DNA of 64,000 nucleotides from Chloroflexota bacterium. Lineage in GTDB: Bacteria > Chloroflexota > Anaerolineae > 4572-78 > J111. Both the position numbers and the translations under genes were made by a program. Positions 9,724-18,863 of this stretch are shown piece by piece. The stretch's first letter is position 1. The number at the start of each line of letters is the position of its first letter. The stretch lies in assembly GCA_016860845.1 (NCBI GenBank), contig BOKF01000014.1, positions 128,084-192,083 of the forward strand, written 5' to 3'. Under the pieces are notes generated by a model, which was not told the DNA's origin, did not search any database, and saw nothing but the letters and a program-made list of their open reading frames with translations.

Positions 9724-10106
9724 GCCGACTTGCCAGGTAAGCCAATCTCAGCCCGGGTCCGCTCAATTGTCACGCCCACCGAGCGGGCGAAACGCAGCGC
9801 GCCCGGTTTTTCCACCGTCACCGCCGCCCGTTCAACGCGGGGGTCAGCCAGGCACAGTTTGACGATTTCCAGCGCCATCTTTTCCACCAAGTAAAACTGC
9901 GACTCTTCGACCAGCTTGATGGTTTGTTTGGCAATGGTTTTATAATTGACGGTATCGGCAATATCATCCGAGGCGGCAGCAGCGGTGTGATCGGCGTAGA
10001 GGGTAATGTTAATCACCACATCCTGTTTGTTGTGCCGCTCGTCTTCATTAACGCCGATAATGGTCCGCAAAAGTAAATCTTTGATATGAATTTGATCAGC
10101 AGCCAT
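9720..10106 (-). CDS. folB: Dihydroneopterin aldolase
   Basis: FolB cleaves dihydroneopterin to 6-hydroxymethyl-dihydropterin and glycolaldehyde. The 128-residue product has DQIHIKDLLLRTIIGVNEDER at its start, VNYKTIAKQTIKLVEESQFYLVEKMA in the middle with the conserved catalytic-site Glu/Lys region, and VTVEKPGALRFARSVGVTIER at the end. ATG 10106 follows an AGGGGGA ribosome site; the longer frame to 10145 runs into an inverted repeat and is rejected. It is the first gene of folB-folK-folE. Confidence 0.97.
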   Translation of the reverse strand: MAADQIHIKDLLLRTIIGVNEDERHNKQDVVINITLYADHTAAAASDDIADTVNYKTIAKQTIKLVEESQFYLVEKMALEIVKLCLADPRVERAAVTVEKPGALRFARSVGVTIERTRAEIGLPGKSA

Positions 10107-10141
10107 AGATCCCCCTAAAGAATTTTTTAGACTCAGCAAAG

Positions 10142-10215
10142 CCAATTTCTGAGGAGTGAGGCATCCTTAGATGCCGCACAGAGCCGCATCTGAGGATGCT
10201 GACTCCTCAAATTGG
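10142..10215. repeat. Imperfect inverted repeat upstream of folB
   Basis: Two arms of about 34 bases pair with few mismatches: the left arm begins CCAATTTCTGAGGAGTGAGG and the reverse complement of the right arm begins CCAATTTGAGGAGTCAGC after one base. The loop is about seven bases. It lies between folB and the frameshifted locus at 10276. No T-run follows either side, so it is more likely a dispersed repeat than a terminator. Confidence 0.75.
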
Positions 10216-10275
10216 GATCCACTGAGACTCATGAAAGTATAGCCAGCTCCTGGCAGGATTCAAAAAGTCATAGAT

Positions 10276-10810
10276 TTGGACTCGGTCCGGTGGCTGGCCC
10301 TGGTGAGTGGTGGCGCTTTGATCCTCCTGGCGGCGCTAATCGGTTTTGCTGTGTTTATGACCAACAATACTCTCAGCGCCGGCAACGAGTTTACCGGCCG
10401 GCTCATTTACCCTGCTGAATCCTCTGGCTCTGGACCAACCCTCTTACGGACTGACCGAGTTTGAGTGGCAGTGGACCGGTCCGGTCTCTGCCGGTACAGG
10501 TTTTGAAGTGCGGGTTTGGCGCGAAGGGGAGCCTCAGATGGGGGTGCATGACGCCGTGTATGACAATCAACATGGCGCCATTGAAAGCCTGGGGGAAAAC
10601 AAATATCGCTTAAGAGTGGATATTACGGGGGCAGCCGGGGTGCAGGGTGTCCGCGGGGAATATTGGTGGACCGTGGCTCTTGTTCAGACCAATCCCAGCT
10701 ATGCTGACCTGGGACAGCAAGCGCCGCCAGCGCGTATGCGCTTTGAACCTAAAAACAGGGGTGATAGCGGCGGTGATGGCGGCAGCAGTGGTAGTGTTGG
10801 GGTGAACTAA
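10276..10810 (+). pseudogene. Frameshifted exported protein with a WQW..FEVRVWREGE module
   Basis: Two open frames in different registers make one plausible protein. The first (10276-10464) encodes a membrane anchor, MDSVRWLALVSGGALILL and following hydrophobic residues, then about 20 extracellular residues, and ends in an out-of-frame tail. The second register, readable from about 10400 through 10810, gives PLALDQPSYGLTEFEWQW, then FEVRVWREGEPQMGVHDAV, then a strand-rich end and a Gly/Ser tail. This W-rich module is common on exported Chloroflexota proteins. A single-base shift between about 10400 and 10440 would join them. It may be a true pseudogene or an assembly error; function is unknown. 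Confidence 0.6.
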
Positions 10811-10822
10811 TAACCGGCAGTT

Positions 10823-11308
10823 TTACCCCTTGTGCCGGCGCGAAGTCAGCACGCCGGTATTCAAACCAATTAAATTCAAGCCGCCAAAGAAGCGGGCATG
10901 TTCAATCTTGACGCAGCGATCCATGACCACGTCCAAACCGGCAGCGACAGCCCGCCGGGCGGCCTCTTCATGGATGACGCCCAACTGCATCCAGACCACT
11001 TTGGCCCCCACGCTAATCGCTTCTTCGACAATCGGCGGCACGTCGGCGGGGTTGCGGAAGATGTCCACAATCTCTATCGCCGCCGGGTCAGCCTCGGCCA
11101 GCGCCGTGAGCGAGGGATAACTCTTGCGCCCGAGGATTTCCGGCTCGCGGGGATTGATGGGGGTTACGTCGTAACCTTCGGCCAGCATATAAATGGCCGC
11201 AAAATGGCTGGGCCGGTAGGGGTTGCCGCTCAAGCCGACCATGGCAATGCGGCGATAGCGGGTCAAGATGTCCAGCCGCTCGGCGGCAGTTTCGATGAGT
11301 TTAGCCAT
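10823..11308 (-). CDS. CoA-binding domain protein (YccU type)
   Basis: The 161-residue protein is a single Rossmann-like CoA-binding domain of the YccU family, related to the N-terminal domain of succinyl-CoA synthetase alpha. Visible landmarks are RRIAMVGLSGNPYRPSHFAA at about residues 18-37, YDVTPINPREPEILGRKSYPSL, VDIFRNPADVPPIVEEAI, VVWMQLGVIHEEAARRA and VMDRCVKIEH near the end. It is cytoplasmic. The family's physiological role is not established. It stands alone between the frameshifted locus and a repeat element. Confidence 0.92.
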   Translation of the reverse strand: MAKLIETAAERLDILTRYRRIAMVGLSGNPYRPSHFAAIYMLAEGYDVTPINPREPEILGRKSYPSLTALAEADPAAIEIVDIFRNPADVPPIVEEAISVGAKVVWMQLGVIHEEAARRAVAAGLDVVMDRCVKIEHARFFGGLNLIGLNTGVLTSRRHKG

Positions 11309-11334
11309 AGTAAGTCAATTCCTAATTGTATTGG

Positions 11335-11460
11335 TATGTCATTTCGAGCGACGACAGGAGCGAGAAATCCCTTTGGAGTCACTCTTTAGCTAAGATTCGA
11401 GGGATTTCTCGCACTTGTACCCTTGTGGTATTCCGCTCCGCTCCACTCGAAATGACATAG
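11335..11460. repeat. Inverted repeat element, TATGTCATTTCGAG type
   Basis: The ends TATGTCATTTCGAG and CTCGAAATGACATA are complementary, as are the inner segments GCGAGAAATCCCT and AGGGATTTCTCGC. The roughly 126-bp unit fills the space between the CoA-binding gene and metY. A degenerate relative with GTCATTGAAAAATCCCT and GAGGGATTCTTC is nested at 39400-39460. Confidence 0.85.
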
Positions 11461-11494
11461 ATAGCTCGTCTTTATTTCCAATGAACTCTTGTAA

Positions 11495-12793
<1,299 letters not shown>

Positions 12794-12837
12794 TTATCAC
12801 TGGGGCCGTTATCGAGCTGCGCCCCTCTCGCGTTCGG

Positions 12838-12865
12838 ATTATAGTAGGCCAGGCAGGTTTGTCAA
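12838..12865 (-). promoter_or_regulatory. metY promoter, consensus -35 and -10
   Basis: On the minus strand TTGACA (12865-12860) and TATAAT (12843-12838) are separated by 16 bp. Both hexamers match the sigma-70 consensus exactly. Transcription would start about 45-50 nt before the metY ATG. Confidence 0.8.
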
Positions 12866-12874
12866 GACCTGCTC

Positions 12875-12955
12875 AAGGTGACAGGCACTTACAGGACTAA
12901 TTGGGCCTATTGAACGAAGAGCCCCTACATTTAGTGTTCAAAGTGCCTGTCACCT
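12875..12955. repeat. Inverted repeat with GGTGACAGGCACTT ends (copy 1)
   Basis: AAGGTGACAGGCACTT at the left and AAGTGCCTGTCACCT at the right form 15-bp complementary ends around about 50 bp. A second copy with GGTGACTGGCACTT ends is at 33401-33477. Confidence 0.85.
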
Positions 12956-12959
12956 GGTT

Positions 12960-14549
12960 TCAATACAGCTTGCGCCAATCAACGATAATCGGCGACTCAC
13001 CGGGACTGACCTCGATGGTGAGGGGAGCGGATAGATTGGCCTTAACCGTTTTGCGGTCATCCGTGTCTACAATGGTTAACTGCCAGGCACAGGGTTGAGG
13101 TTGGGCTAAATTGATGTCGTAGTGCCCCGGCGGCCAGGCATTGAGACCTTTATCGTTCCCCCACGGCGTTCCGCCAGAGGGAAAAGAGATGGTGGAGTAA
13201 GTGCCGCAAATGGCCTGGACAAAAATTCCATCCAAAAGATTGCCGGCGGCGTCGCTAATGGTCCCTTCAAATATTGTGACTGACTGTTCTGCTCGTTTTT
13301 CGACGCCAACAACGACAAAGGGAAAGGCCGGGGTGGGCGACGGAGTCGGGACAGGCGTCTCCGTCGGGGGAGCTGGGGTGGGAGTGGGCGGCACCGGCGT
13401 GTCGGTTGGAACAGGGAGCGGTGTTGCGGTGGGAATCTGGGTTGGGCTTGGTTGGGACACCGGCGATAGAGCTGTGGGGATAGAGCTGGTTGGCGGTAGG
13501 GTGGGGGTCAGGGCCGGAGCAGGGTCAAGAGTGGGCAAGCCGGCGACTCGGGGGGCTGTTTGGGTTGCTGCTGGACCTGGTCCGGCTGCTGGCACGGCTG
13601 TCTGCCAGGCCCAATACCCCAACCCGGCCGTCCCGGCCAGCGCCAGCGAGGCCAGGCCGCCCAGCAGAGCACGCCGCAGCCAATCCCAGAATTTTGGCCG
13701 GGGAGGGACCGGGGGAGCCTTGACCGGGACGGCCGGTCGTGTTGCCGGCAGCACCAGAGCCTGGCGAAAGCTCTCCACCGACCCAAAGCGGGCCGAGGTG
13801 TTGAGTTCCATCGCCTTGAGAATAGCTTGCTCCACATGCAGGCTAATGGAATGGCTCAATTGGCCCGGCGGCGCCAACTGCGCTTCATTGACCAGGCGGT
13901 CAATGGCATCGGGCGGACGCTCCTTGGTCAGCAGGGTGTACAAGGTGGCGCCCAACGCATAGATGTCACTGCGGGTATCGGTGCGGCCCTGGCCGTACTG
14001 CTCCGGTGGAGCGTAACCATAAGTCAACCCGCGCGCGCCAACCGTAGTTTGGAGCTGCTCGTCATAAACTTTAGACAGACCAAAATCAACCAGCATGGCC
14101 CGGCCTGCCGGCGTAATGATGATATTCTGTGGCTTGATGTCGCGGTGGATAATGGGCGGGGTCTGCTGGTGGAGATAGATGAGGGCCTGGCAGACCTGGT
14201 CAATCCAGGACAGGGCTTCAGCTTCGGAGAACGGCTCTTTTTGCGATTTAAGCAGAATATGGAGACTGTGCCCCTCGACAAAATCCATGACCAGATACTG
14301 GCCCTGCTCCGGCAGTACAAAATGATCAATCACCCGGGGTAAATTAGGCTGGCGTAAACGGGCCAAGATGAGCGCTTCCCGTTCAAATTGCCGTTGTACT
14401 TCGGGCTGCGTGCTGAGGTTTTCTTTGATGGCACAGGGCTGCTTGAGGGTCAGGTCAAAAGCGCGATAAACCGCCCCATAGCCGCCCTTTCCAATCTGCC
14501 TGTCAATCCGATAGCGCTTGTTTAGGATTTCCCCAGTCGTCAGTGGCAT
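12960..14549 (-). CDS. Membrane Ser/Thr protein kinase with extracellular beta domain
   Basis: The 529-residue protein has a Hanks-type kinase domain (about 10-270): glycine loop GKGGYG (20-25), ATP lysine K42, catalytic HRDIKPQN (D137), DFG (155-157) and a YAPPEQY activation-segment end. A membrane helix follows at about 289-312, then a Pro/Thr-rich stalk (about 320-410) and an extracytoplasmic domain of about 115 residues containing two cysteines. The extracellular part is not PASTA; it resembles generic beta-sandwich carbohydrate- or cell-wall-associated modules, ligand unknown. The neighbour on the same strand encodes an exported LysM protein, so a cell-envelope role is plausible but inferred. 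Confidence 0.93.
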   Translation of the reverse strand: MPLTTGEILNKRYRIDRQIGKGGYGAVYRAFDLTLKQPCAIKENLSTQPEVQRQFEREALILARLRQPNLPRVIDHFVLPEQGQYLVMDFVEGHSLHILLKSQKEPFSEAEALSWIDQVCQALIYLHQQTPPIIHRDIKPQNIIITPAGRAMLVDFGLSKVYDEQLQTTVGARGLTYGYAPPEQYGQGRTDTRSDIYALGATLYTLLTKERPPDAIDRLVNEAQLAPPGQLSHSISLHVEQAILKAMELNTSARFGSVESFRQALVLPATRPAVPVKAPPVPPRPKFWDWLRRALLGGLASLALAGTAGLGYWAWQTAVPAAGPGPAATQTAPRVAGLPTLDPAPALTPTLPPTSSIPTALSPVSQPSPTQIPTATPLPVPTDTPVPPTPTPAPPTETPVPTPSPTPAFPFVVVGVEKRAEQSVTIFEGTISDAAGNLLDGIFVQAICGTYSTISFPSGGTPWGNDKGLNAWPPGHYDINLAQPQPCAWQLTIVDTDDRKTVKANLSAPLTIEVSPGESPIIVDWRKLY

Positions 14550-14634
14550 GCCGTGCCCGCCAATAGTAGTCGAATAGCCAAGACCGGCCCCTATTATACA
14601 GGCAAATTTGACCTCGTGGAAATCATAATCACAC

Positions 14635-14671
14635 CCTGAGTTGTCCTTCGCTTTGCGAAGGACAACTCAGG
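14635..14671. repeat. Perfect hairpin CCTGAG...CTCAGG
   Basis: Sixteen-base perfect arms (CCTGAGTTGTCCTTCG and complement) with a five-base loop. It lies between the kinase start and the end of the LysM gene. Its arm carries the CCTGAG and CCTTCG motifs that end the larger elements at 14738, 28487, 28550 and 59945. There is no T-run, so it is a weak terminator candidate. Confidence 0.85.
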
Positions 14672-14713
14672 AGGCTGAAAAAATCACCCCTGACTACGAA
14701 GGTGTTTTGAAGC

Positions 14714-14783
14714 GGGTGCGTTCGATTTTGGTCTCGTCCTGAGTAGGCCGAAGGCCGTATCGAAGGGCGAGATGAACGCACCC
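14714..14783. repeat. Nested palindromic repeat, CCTGAGTAGG core forward
   Basis: Outer arms GGGTGCGTTC (14714-14723) and GAACGCACCC (14774-14783) surround TCTCGT/GCGAGA and a 29-bp core at 14738-14766 that starts CCTGAGTAGG and ends TATCGAAGG. The same outer arms recur at 59923-59986 with the core in the opposite orientation. Confidence 0.85.
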
Positions 14784-14809
14784 TTTCGAAGCTGTACTCT
14801 GAGCTAGAG

Positions 14810-16039
14810 CTAGTTGGGCAGTGGAATGCGCGACACGGTAAACGGCAACTGCGGCGTGCCTTCTCGATTGTTAAATTGGGAGTTGGCAACTAACAGCGAG
14901 TCGTCGGCCTGGGCGATGGTGGTGGGGAAGATAAAGGACGGATCGGTGAAGGCGGCTCCAGCCGTGCCCGTGCTAAAATCCTCAGACATCGTGACGGGCA
15001 CAATCTCCCCAAAACTGTTGCGGGTGACATAGAGGGTGTTGCCAATCAGCAAAATGCCGTCGCCGGCGGTCAGCTCGGCCCCGCCGGTATCAACCTGGAT
15101 GATCTCCTGGCTGCCCGTGTCAATCCGGAACAAGTTACCGGTGGGAGAGTGAATCGTCAGCAGGTAGCGGCCATCGGGAGTAGCGGCGATACCGTTCAAA
15201 TTGAAACCCTCACTGTACTGAATGGGGGTGCCGCTGAAATCGAGCCACGCTTCGGCTTCTCCGCCTTCCGTGCCGCTGATCTTGAAGAGGACAGGCCGGA
15301 ACGAGTCGGTGAAATAGGCGGAGCCATCGGGAGTTAGGGCCAGATCGTTGATAAAGGTCTGCTCGACTTCGGGCGTGGTGTAACTGGCGACGAGGCTGCT
15401 ATCGGCAGTGTTATAGACAAACATCTGGCCCGTCCCACCGCCGGCGACCCACAGATTGCCGTTGCTGTCAACCTTCGTGCCGATGGCTGTCGTGCGGCCA
15501 TCGGCGCCGCCCTCGGAGAAAATACGCACCTCGCCGCTGGCTAAATCTCCTTCATAGAGTGTCCCATCGGTGGTGCTGCCGACATAGAACTTGCCGGTGG
15601 CCGGGTTATAGGACACGCCTTCAGGAAAGACAGTCTCGCCGGGCAGGGCAAAGCTGGCCGGCAGCGAAGAGTCAACCGCTTCGGCTGTTTCGGCGGCAGG
15701 CGTTTCCGCGGCTGCCGGCGCCTCCGCCGACGCGGTCTCACCTGCGGGCGCGCTGGGAATCCACAACTTCTGCCCAACTTCGATGACATCGGGATTGTTA
15801 ATTACCGCAAAGCTGTTATCCTCCGCAGCCTTGGCGTTGGTTGCCTCGACGATGGTGGGATAAGCCATGACATCGCCGTAAAATTTCTCGGCCAGTCTGC
15901 TTAACCAATCGTTGGCCTGCACCACATACTCCTGGCCCTCCTGTTCGGTCTGGGCGGGGGGTGCAGCCTGGGCCATGCTCCGCGCGCCGGTCAGCAGGAT
16001 GGCTGCCAGGATAACCACAATCAGGGTTCTGGATTTCAT
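14810..16039 (-). CDS. Exported LysM plus beta-propeller (SMP-30/NHL-like) protein
   Basis: The 409-residue product starts at ATG 16039, which has a GGAAAGAAG ribosome site; the longer frame to 16162 is leader sequence. Residues 1-25 are a signal peptide (MKSRTLIVVILAAILLTGA then MAQA). A LysM-like domain follows (about 38-95, YVVQANDWLSRLAEKFYGD ... VGQKLWIPS), which in this family binds glycan. An Ala/Glu/Pro linker leads to a six-bladed propeller-like region (about 135-409) with repeated blades such as GVSYNPATGKFYVGSTTDG and DLALTPDGSAYFTDSF, similar to SMP-30/gluconolactonase folds. The enzyme activity, if any, is unknown. It probably sits in the cell envelope. Confidence 0.85.
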   Translation of the reverse strand: MKSRTLIVVILAAILLTGARSMAQAAPPAQTEQEGQEYVVQANDWLSRLAEKFYGDVMAYPTIVEATNAKAAEDNSFAVINNPDVIEVGQKLWIPSAPAGETASAEAPAAAETPAAETAEAVDSSLPASFALPGETVFPEGVSYNPATGKFYVGSTTDGTLYEGDLASGEVRIFSEGGADGRTTAIGTKVDSNGNLWVAGGGTGQMFVYNTADSSLVASYTTPEVEQTFINDLALTPDGSAYFTDSFRPVLFKISGTEGGEAEAWLDFSGTPIQYSEGFNLNGIAATPDGRYLLTIHSPTGNLFRIDTGSQEIIQVDTGGAELTAGDGILLIGNTLYVTRNSFGEIVPVTMSEDFSTGTAGAAFTDPSFIFPTTIAQADDSLLVANSQFNNREGTPQLPFTVSRIPLPN

Positions 16040-16323
16040 CTTCTTTCCTTTCTCTAAAAAGAACGGCTTAATGGGGAAAACAGTTGTGGTTCTATGGTAA
16101 CATTTCGTTGGGGGCGCTTCAATACTCAGGTTAGTGATATTTAAGCTAAAACTATCGCCCATGTGGGTGAGTTATGGGCAAAGAAAACCTCCTGTCGAGC
16201 TGGTATGGATCTTTCCTTTTCCCATTCTTTCAAAACCTGACATTGGTAAGTTCTTCCGACTTTTCCCAAAGTCTTTTTCTCAAGGCTGGATCGTAGGCTC
16301 TTTTTTGAGCCTTTGATATAAAA

Positions 16324-16893
16324 TTAAGCTTGCAGCGCCCGGCAGCTTGCTTCGGCAATTTCATCTAACATGGCTTCGTCAAGCTGGATAATCCCGGCGA
16401 TTTGTAACTTGGCCAGCGATTTGGCCACATCAACGGTTAAGGCATAGATGACATCAAAGGGTAGATCTTTGATCAACCCTTTTTCGATATCCGCGCGGAT
16501 GGCCCCAATCAGCGGTGCGAGATTTTCATCCGCTTCGATGCTTTGAGTGTAGTGAGCATACGCCGAATTCTTGTACTGCTCCATAAATAAAGCGTGCTTG
16601 GGCTGAGCCACAAAATAATGGAAGGTGCTGAGCCAGATTCGTTTGAGCCGTTCGCACCACTCCTGGGAGAGGGGATCATCGGCCAATAATGCCTCAGTAT
16701 ATTGGCGCAAAATGAGCTGATAGAGCGAATGGATAATATCGTTTTTGCTGTCGAAATAGTGGTAGATAATGCCGGGGCTTGACTTGGCCTGCCGGGCAAT
16801 AAGGGCAATCGTCGTATTGAGCAGCCCGTGTTCGGGGATAAGCTCAAGGGTGGCTTGCAGGATAACAGTTCGCCGGTCAGTTACGGTAGTCAT
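16324..16893 (-). CDS. TetR/AcrR family repressor
   Basis: The 189-residue protein begins with a TetR helix-turn-helix: RRTVILQATLELIPEHG, TTIALIARQAKSSPGIIYHYF, DSKNDIIHSLY. The C-terminal half (about 60-189) is the variable ligand-binding domain. It is divergently transcribed from an SDR gene with 149 bp between start codons, and the intergenic region holds a 20-bp palindrome (16903-16922). Autoregulation and control of the SDR gene are inferred from this arrangement. Effector molecule unknown. Confidence 0.93.
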   Translation of the reverse strand: MTTVTDRRTVILQATLELIPEHGLLNTTIALIARQAKSSPGIIYHYFDSKNDIIHSLYQLILRQYTEALLADDPLSQEWCERLKRIWLSTFHYFVAQPKHALFMEQYKNSAYAHYTQSIEADENLAPLIGAIRADIEKGLIKDLPFDVIYALTVDVAKSLAKLQIAGIIQLDEAMLDEIAEASCRALQA

Positions 16894-16902
16894 TATGAAT
16901 AA

Positions 16903-16922
16903 TAGATTGAACGCTCATTCTA
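16903..16922. promoter_or_regulatory. Probable TetR operator, 20-bp palindrome
   Basis: TAGATTGAACGCTCATTCTA is palindromic at 16 of 20 positions. It lies between the tetR -10 box and its start codon, ten bases before the ATG, a position where a bound repressor would block tetR, and upstream of the divergent SDR gene. Confidence 0.7.
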
Positions 16923-16931
16923 GTGGGAAGA

Positions 16932-16960
16932 ACTATATCACACTTTATTTCGGTTGTCAA
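16932..16960 (-). promoter_or_regulatory. tetR promoter
   Basis: On the minus strand TTGACA (16960-16955), 17 bp, TATAGT (16937-16932). The spacing is optimal and the -35 is perfect. The operator lies just downstream. Confidence 0.7.
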
Positions 16961-17042
16961 CAGTTTTTCGAGAAGGACTTCGCTAAAAAAGCAAAGGTGG
17001 GCCATAATGGTCAGGATAAAGCTAACGAAAGGAGATTATGTG

Positions 17043-17873
17043 ATGAATGTTGACTTGAGCGGCAGAGTGGCCGTTGTTACCGGTGCGAGCCGAGGTGTTG
17101 GGCAGCATATTGCTGAAACCCTGGCGACTTTTGGCGCTCGCCTGGCCCTGGCGGCCCGCAGTGAGGGGGCGCTACGCCGGTTAGAGGAACAGCTCAGAGC
17201 CAAGGGGCTTGAGGCCGTGGCCTTCCCCACCGATATCAGCCAGCCGCAAGAGATAGAGCGGCTCAAGCAAGCGGTGACCACTCAACTCGGCCCCCCCACC
17301 ATCCTGGTCAATGCGGCCGGGGTGTTTGGTCCCTTCCAGTTTATCAAGGACAGCGATCCGGTAGAGTGGGTGGAGACGCTGATGATCAACACGGTTGCCC
17401 CCTATCTTACCTGTCGAGCTTTGGTGGGCGAGATGATTGCGCAAGGGTGGGGCCGGATCGTCAATGTGACTTCGGCTGCGGCTCTCCATCCGCCTGGCCC
17501 GCTTAACAGCGCCTATGCCACCAGTAAGGCCGCCCTCAATCAGTTCACCCGCCACCTGGCGGCCGAATTAGGGGGAACTGGGGTAACGGCCAACGTCATT
17601 CATCCCGGGGATGTCAAAACCGAAATGTGGGCCGACATCCGTGATAAAGCCAGCCGCCTGGGGCCGGCGGGAGTCGCCTACCAGACCTGGGTGGCCTGGG
17701 TCGAAGAGACCGGCGGTGACCCACCGACCAAAGCCGCCGAGTTAGTGGCGCGGCTCATGAGTGACGAGGCGGCCGGCGTCAACGGGCAGTTTTTGTGGAT
17801 TGAGGATGGTCTCCAGGCCCCGCTGCCAAGTTGGGGAGAACCGGTCAGCAACCTGCCCTGGCTGAAGCGTTAA
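17043..17873 (+). CDS. Short-chain dehydrogenase/reductase (classical)
   Basis: The 276-residue SDR has the cofactor motif TGASRGVG (13-20), NAAG (90-93), N116, and the intact catalytic set S144, Y158 and K162 (NVTSAAA ... YATSK). The start is ATG 17043, with AAAGGAG about eight bases upstream; the frame reaches back to 16923 but that part overlaps the regulatory region. The C-terminal region ends LWIEDGLQ... and a Pro/Trp-rich tail. It is cytoplasmic; substrate unknown. It is likely controlled by the divergent TetR regulator. Confidence 0.92.
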   Translation: MNVDLSGRVAVVTGASRGVGQHIAETLATFGARLALAARSEGALRRLEEQLRAKGLEAVAFPTDISQPQEIERLKQAVTTQLGPPTILVNAAGVFGPFQFIKDSDPVEWVETLMINTVAPYLTCRALVGEMIAQGWGRIVNVTSAAALHPPGPLNSAYATSKAALNQFTRHLAAELGGTGVTANVIHPGDVKTEMWADIRDKASRLGPAGVAYQTWVAWVEETGGDPPTKAAELVARLMSDEAAGVNGQFLWIEDGLQAPLPSWGEPVSNLPWLKR

Positions 17874-17875
17874 AA

Positions 17876-18313
17876 TTATAGACCTTCGCTTAATGCTTCG
17901 GTGGGCGTGCGAGTGATGAGGGCGCTGGAAACCCGGTCGTGCTGCTCCCGATCCAGCGTAATCAAAGTGCTGCCAAAGCGTAAAGCAACGGCGGTATAGA
18001 CCGCATCGCTGCCCCGGAGACTGTGTTGAGCCGCCACATCGCTGGCTTGTTGGGCCAAACTATGATCCAGCGGCACTAAAACCAGGTGAGGGAGTCGACT
18101 CAGCGCCGCGACAAAGCGGCGGGCCAGGCTTTCATCACCCCGGCCCCGCCTGATGGCGGCAGACACTTCGGGCAAGACCAGGGTAGGGGCAATGATTGGA
18201 ATGGCTTGATCACGTAAGTGAGCCAACAAGCGGTGGCTCTCGGCGTGGCCGGCTTCAGCCGGATTAAACGCATTGATAAAGACACTGGCATCTATGGCAT
18301 AGGTTTTGGCCAT
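17876..18313 (-). CDS. vapC: VapC-type PIN-domain ribonuclease toxin
   Basis: The 145-residue protein is a PIN domain with the four acidic metal-binding residues visible: D8 (AIDASVF), E49 (VLPEVSAA), D103 (RGSDAVY) and D121 (ITLDREQ). VapC toxins cleave specific RNAs when their antitoxin is lost. It lies 13 bp downstream of a Phd/YefM-type antitoxin gene on the same strand. RNA target unknown. Confidence 0.92.
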   Translation of the reverse strand: MAKTYAIDASVFINAFNPAEAGHAESHRLLAHLRDQAIPIIAPTLVLPEVSAAIRRGRGDESLARRFVAALSRLPHLVLVPLDHSLAQQASDVAAQHSLRGSDAVYTAVALRFGSTLITLDREQHDRVSSALITRTPTEALSEGL

Positions 18314-18326
18314 GACTTATCCGCAC

Positions 18327-18593
18327 CTAACGGCGCATGGTCTCGAGGATTTCCGCGCCGGTCTGGTCGCTCTGCCAGCCCTGCCCGATTTCCCGGCCCA
18401 ACTGGGTGAGTTCTTCCCACGGGTCGGCGGCGGCTTGGAGGAGCCGTTCCTCCAATTCCGGTTCCTCCAGGGGTAATAACAAACCGACAGCCCGTCCCCG
18501 GTAGGTCACCACGTAGCGCGCCCGCTGATCCCGCAGTTTGCGGATGATTTCAGAGGCATGCGCTTTCAGCTCTCGTACGCCAATTTCAGGCAT
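18327..18593 (-). CDS. Phd/YefM-type antitoxin (VapB role)
   Basis: The 88-residue product begins MPEIGVRELKAHASEIIRK, the ribbon-helix pattern of Phd/YefM DNA-binding antitoxins, followed by RARYVVTYRGRAVGLLLPL and an acidic, toxin-wrapping C-terminus. ATG 18593 is preferred over the GTG at 18599 because TTGGAG lies seven bases upstream of it. It precedes vapC in one operon and probably represses that operon through the palindrome at 18612-18637. Confidence 0.9.
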   Translation of the reverse strand: MPEIGVRELKAHASEIIRKLRDQRARYVVTYRGRAVGLLLPLEEPELEERLLQAAADPWEELTQLGREIGQGWQSDQTGAEILETMRR

Positions 18594-18611
18594 AAGCACT
18601 CCAACTCATAA

Positions 18612-18637
18612 AATGTAGTCTTCAATGTGACTACATT
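18612..18637. promoter_or_regulatory. Toxin-antitoxin operator overlapping -10 box
   Basis: AATGTAGTC and GACTACATT form perfect 9-bp arms separated by 8 bp. On the minus strand a perfect TATAAT (18640-18635) overlaps the right arm, and the antitoxin start lies about 19 bp beyond the left arm. This is the expected position for autoregulation by the antitoxin. Confidence 0.8.
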
Positions 18638-18739
18638 ATACCATTAATCTCCCAGAGAATCTAATCTGAAATTTAAATTCAAGGCTGATATGAAAAGCCC
18701 GTTCGAAACGGGCTGGCTCATCCGCTGAGCCGGCTTCGA

Positions 18740-18820
18740 GGCGATTGGGGGGAGCATAACGCAGAGTTTCACAGAGAAGACGCAGAGGGTCACAGAGAAT
18801 AGCTTATTTTCCTCTGTGAG
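18740..18820. repeat. ACGCAGA-type 21-bp tandem repeat
   Basis: ACGCAGAGTTTCACAGAGAAG is followed directly by a second 21-bp unit, ACGCAGAGGGTCACAGAGAAT, that is, three heptamers repeated. Related CGCAGA-rich sequence appears at 50985-51150. The rest of 18594-18863 holds the operator above and no gene I can support. Confidence 0.65.
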
Positions 18821-18863
18821 CCAGCGCTGGCCTCTCGCTGGAGCGCCTCGAATTGACTCCCAT

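Noticed and set aside
16060..16250. A possible riboswitch in the leader region between the LysM gene and tetR (GGGCAAAG, GGTAAC pieces recall a c-di-GMP aptamer).
   Set aside because: The pieces are not in the right order or orientation, and no consistent stems can be drawn for the minus-strand LysM transcript.
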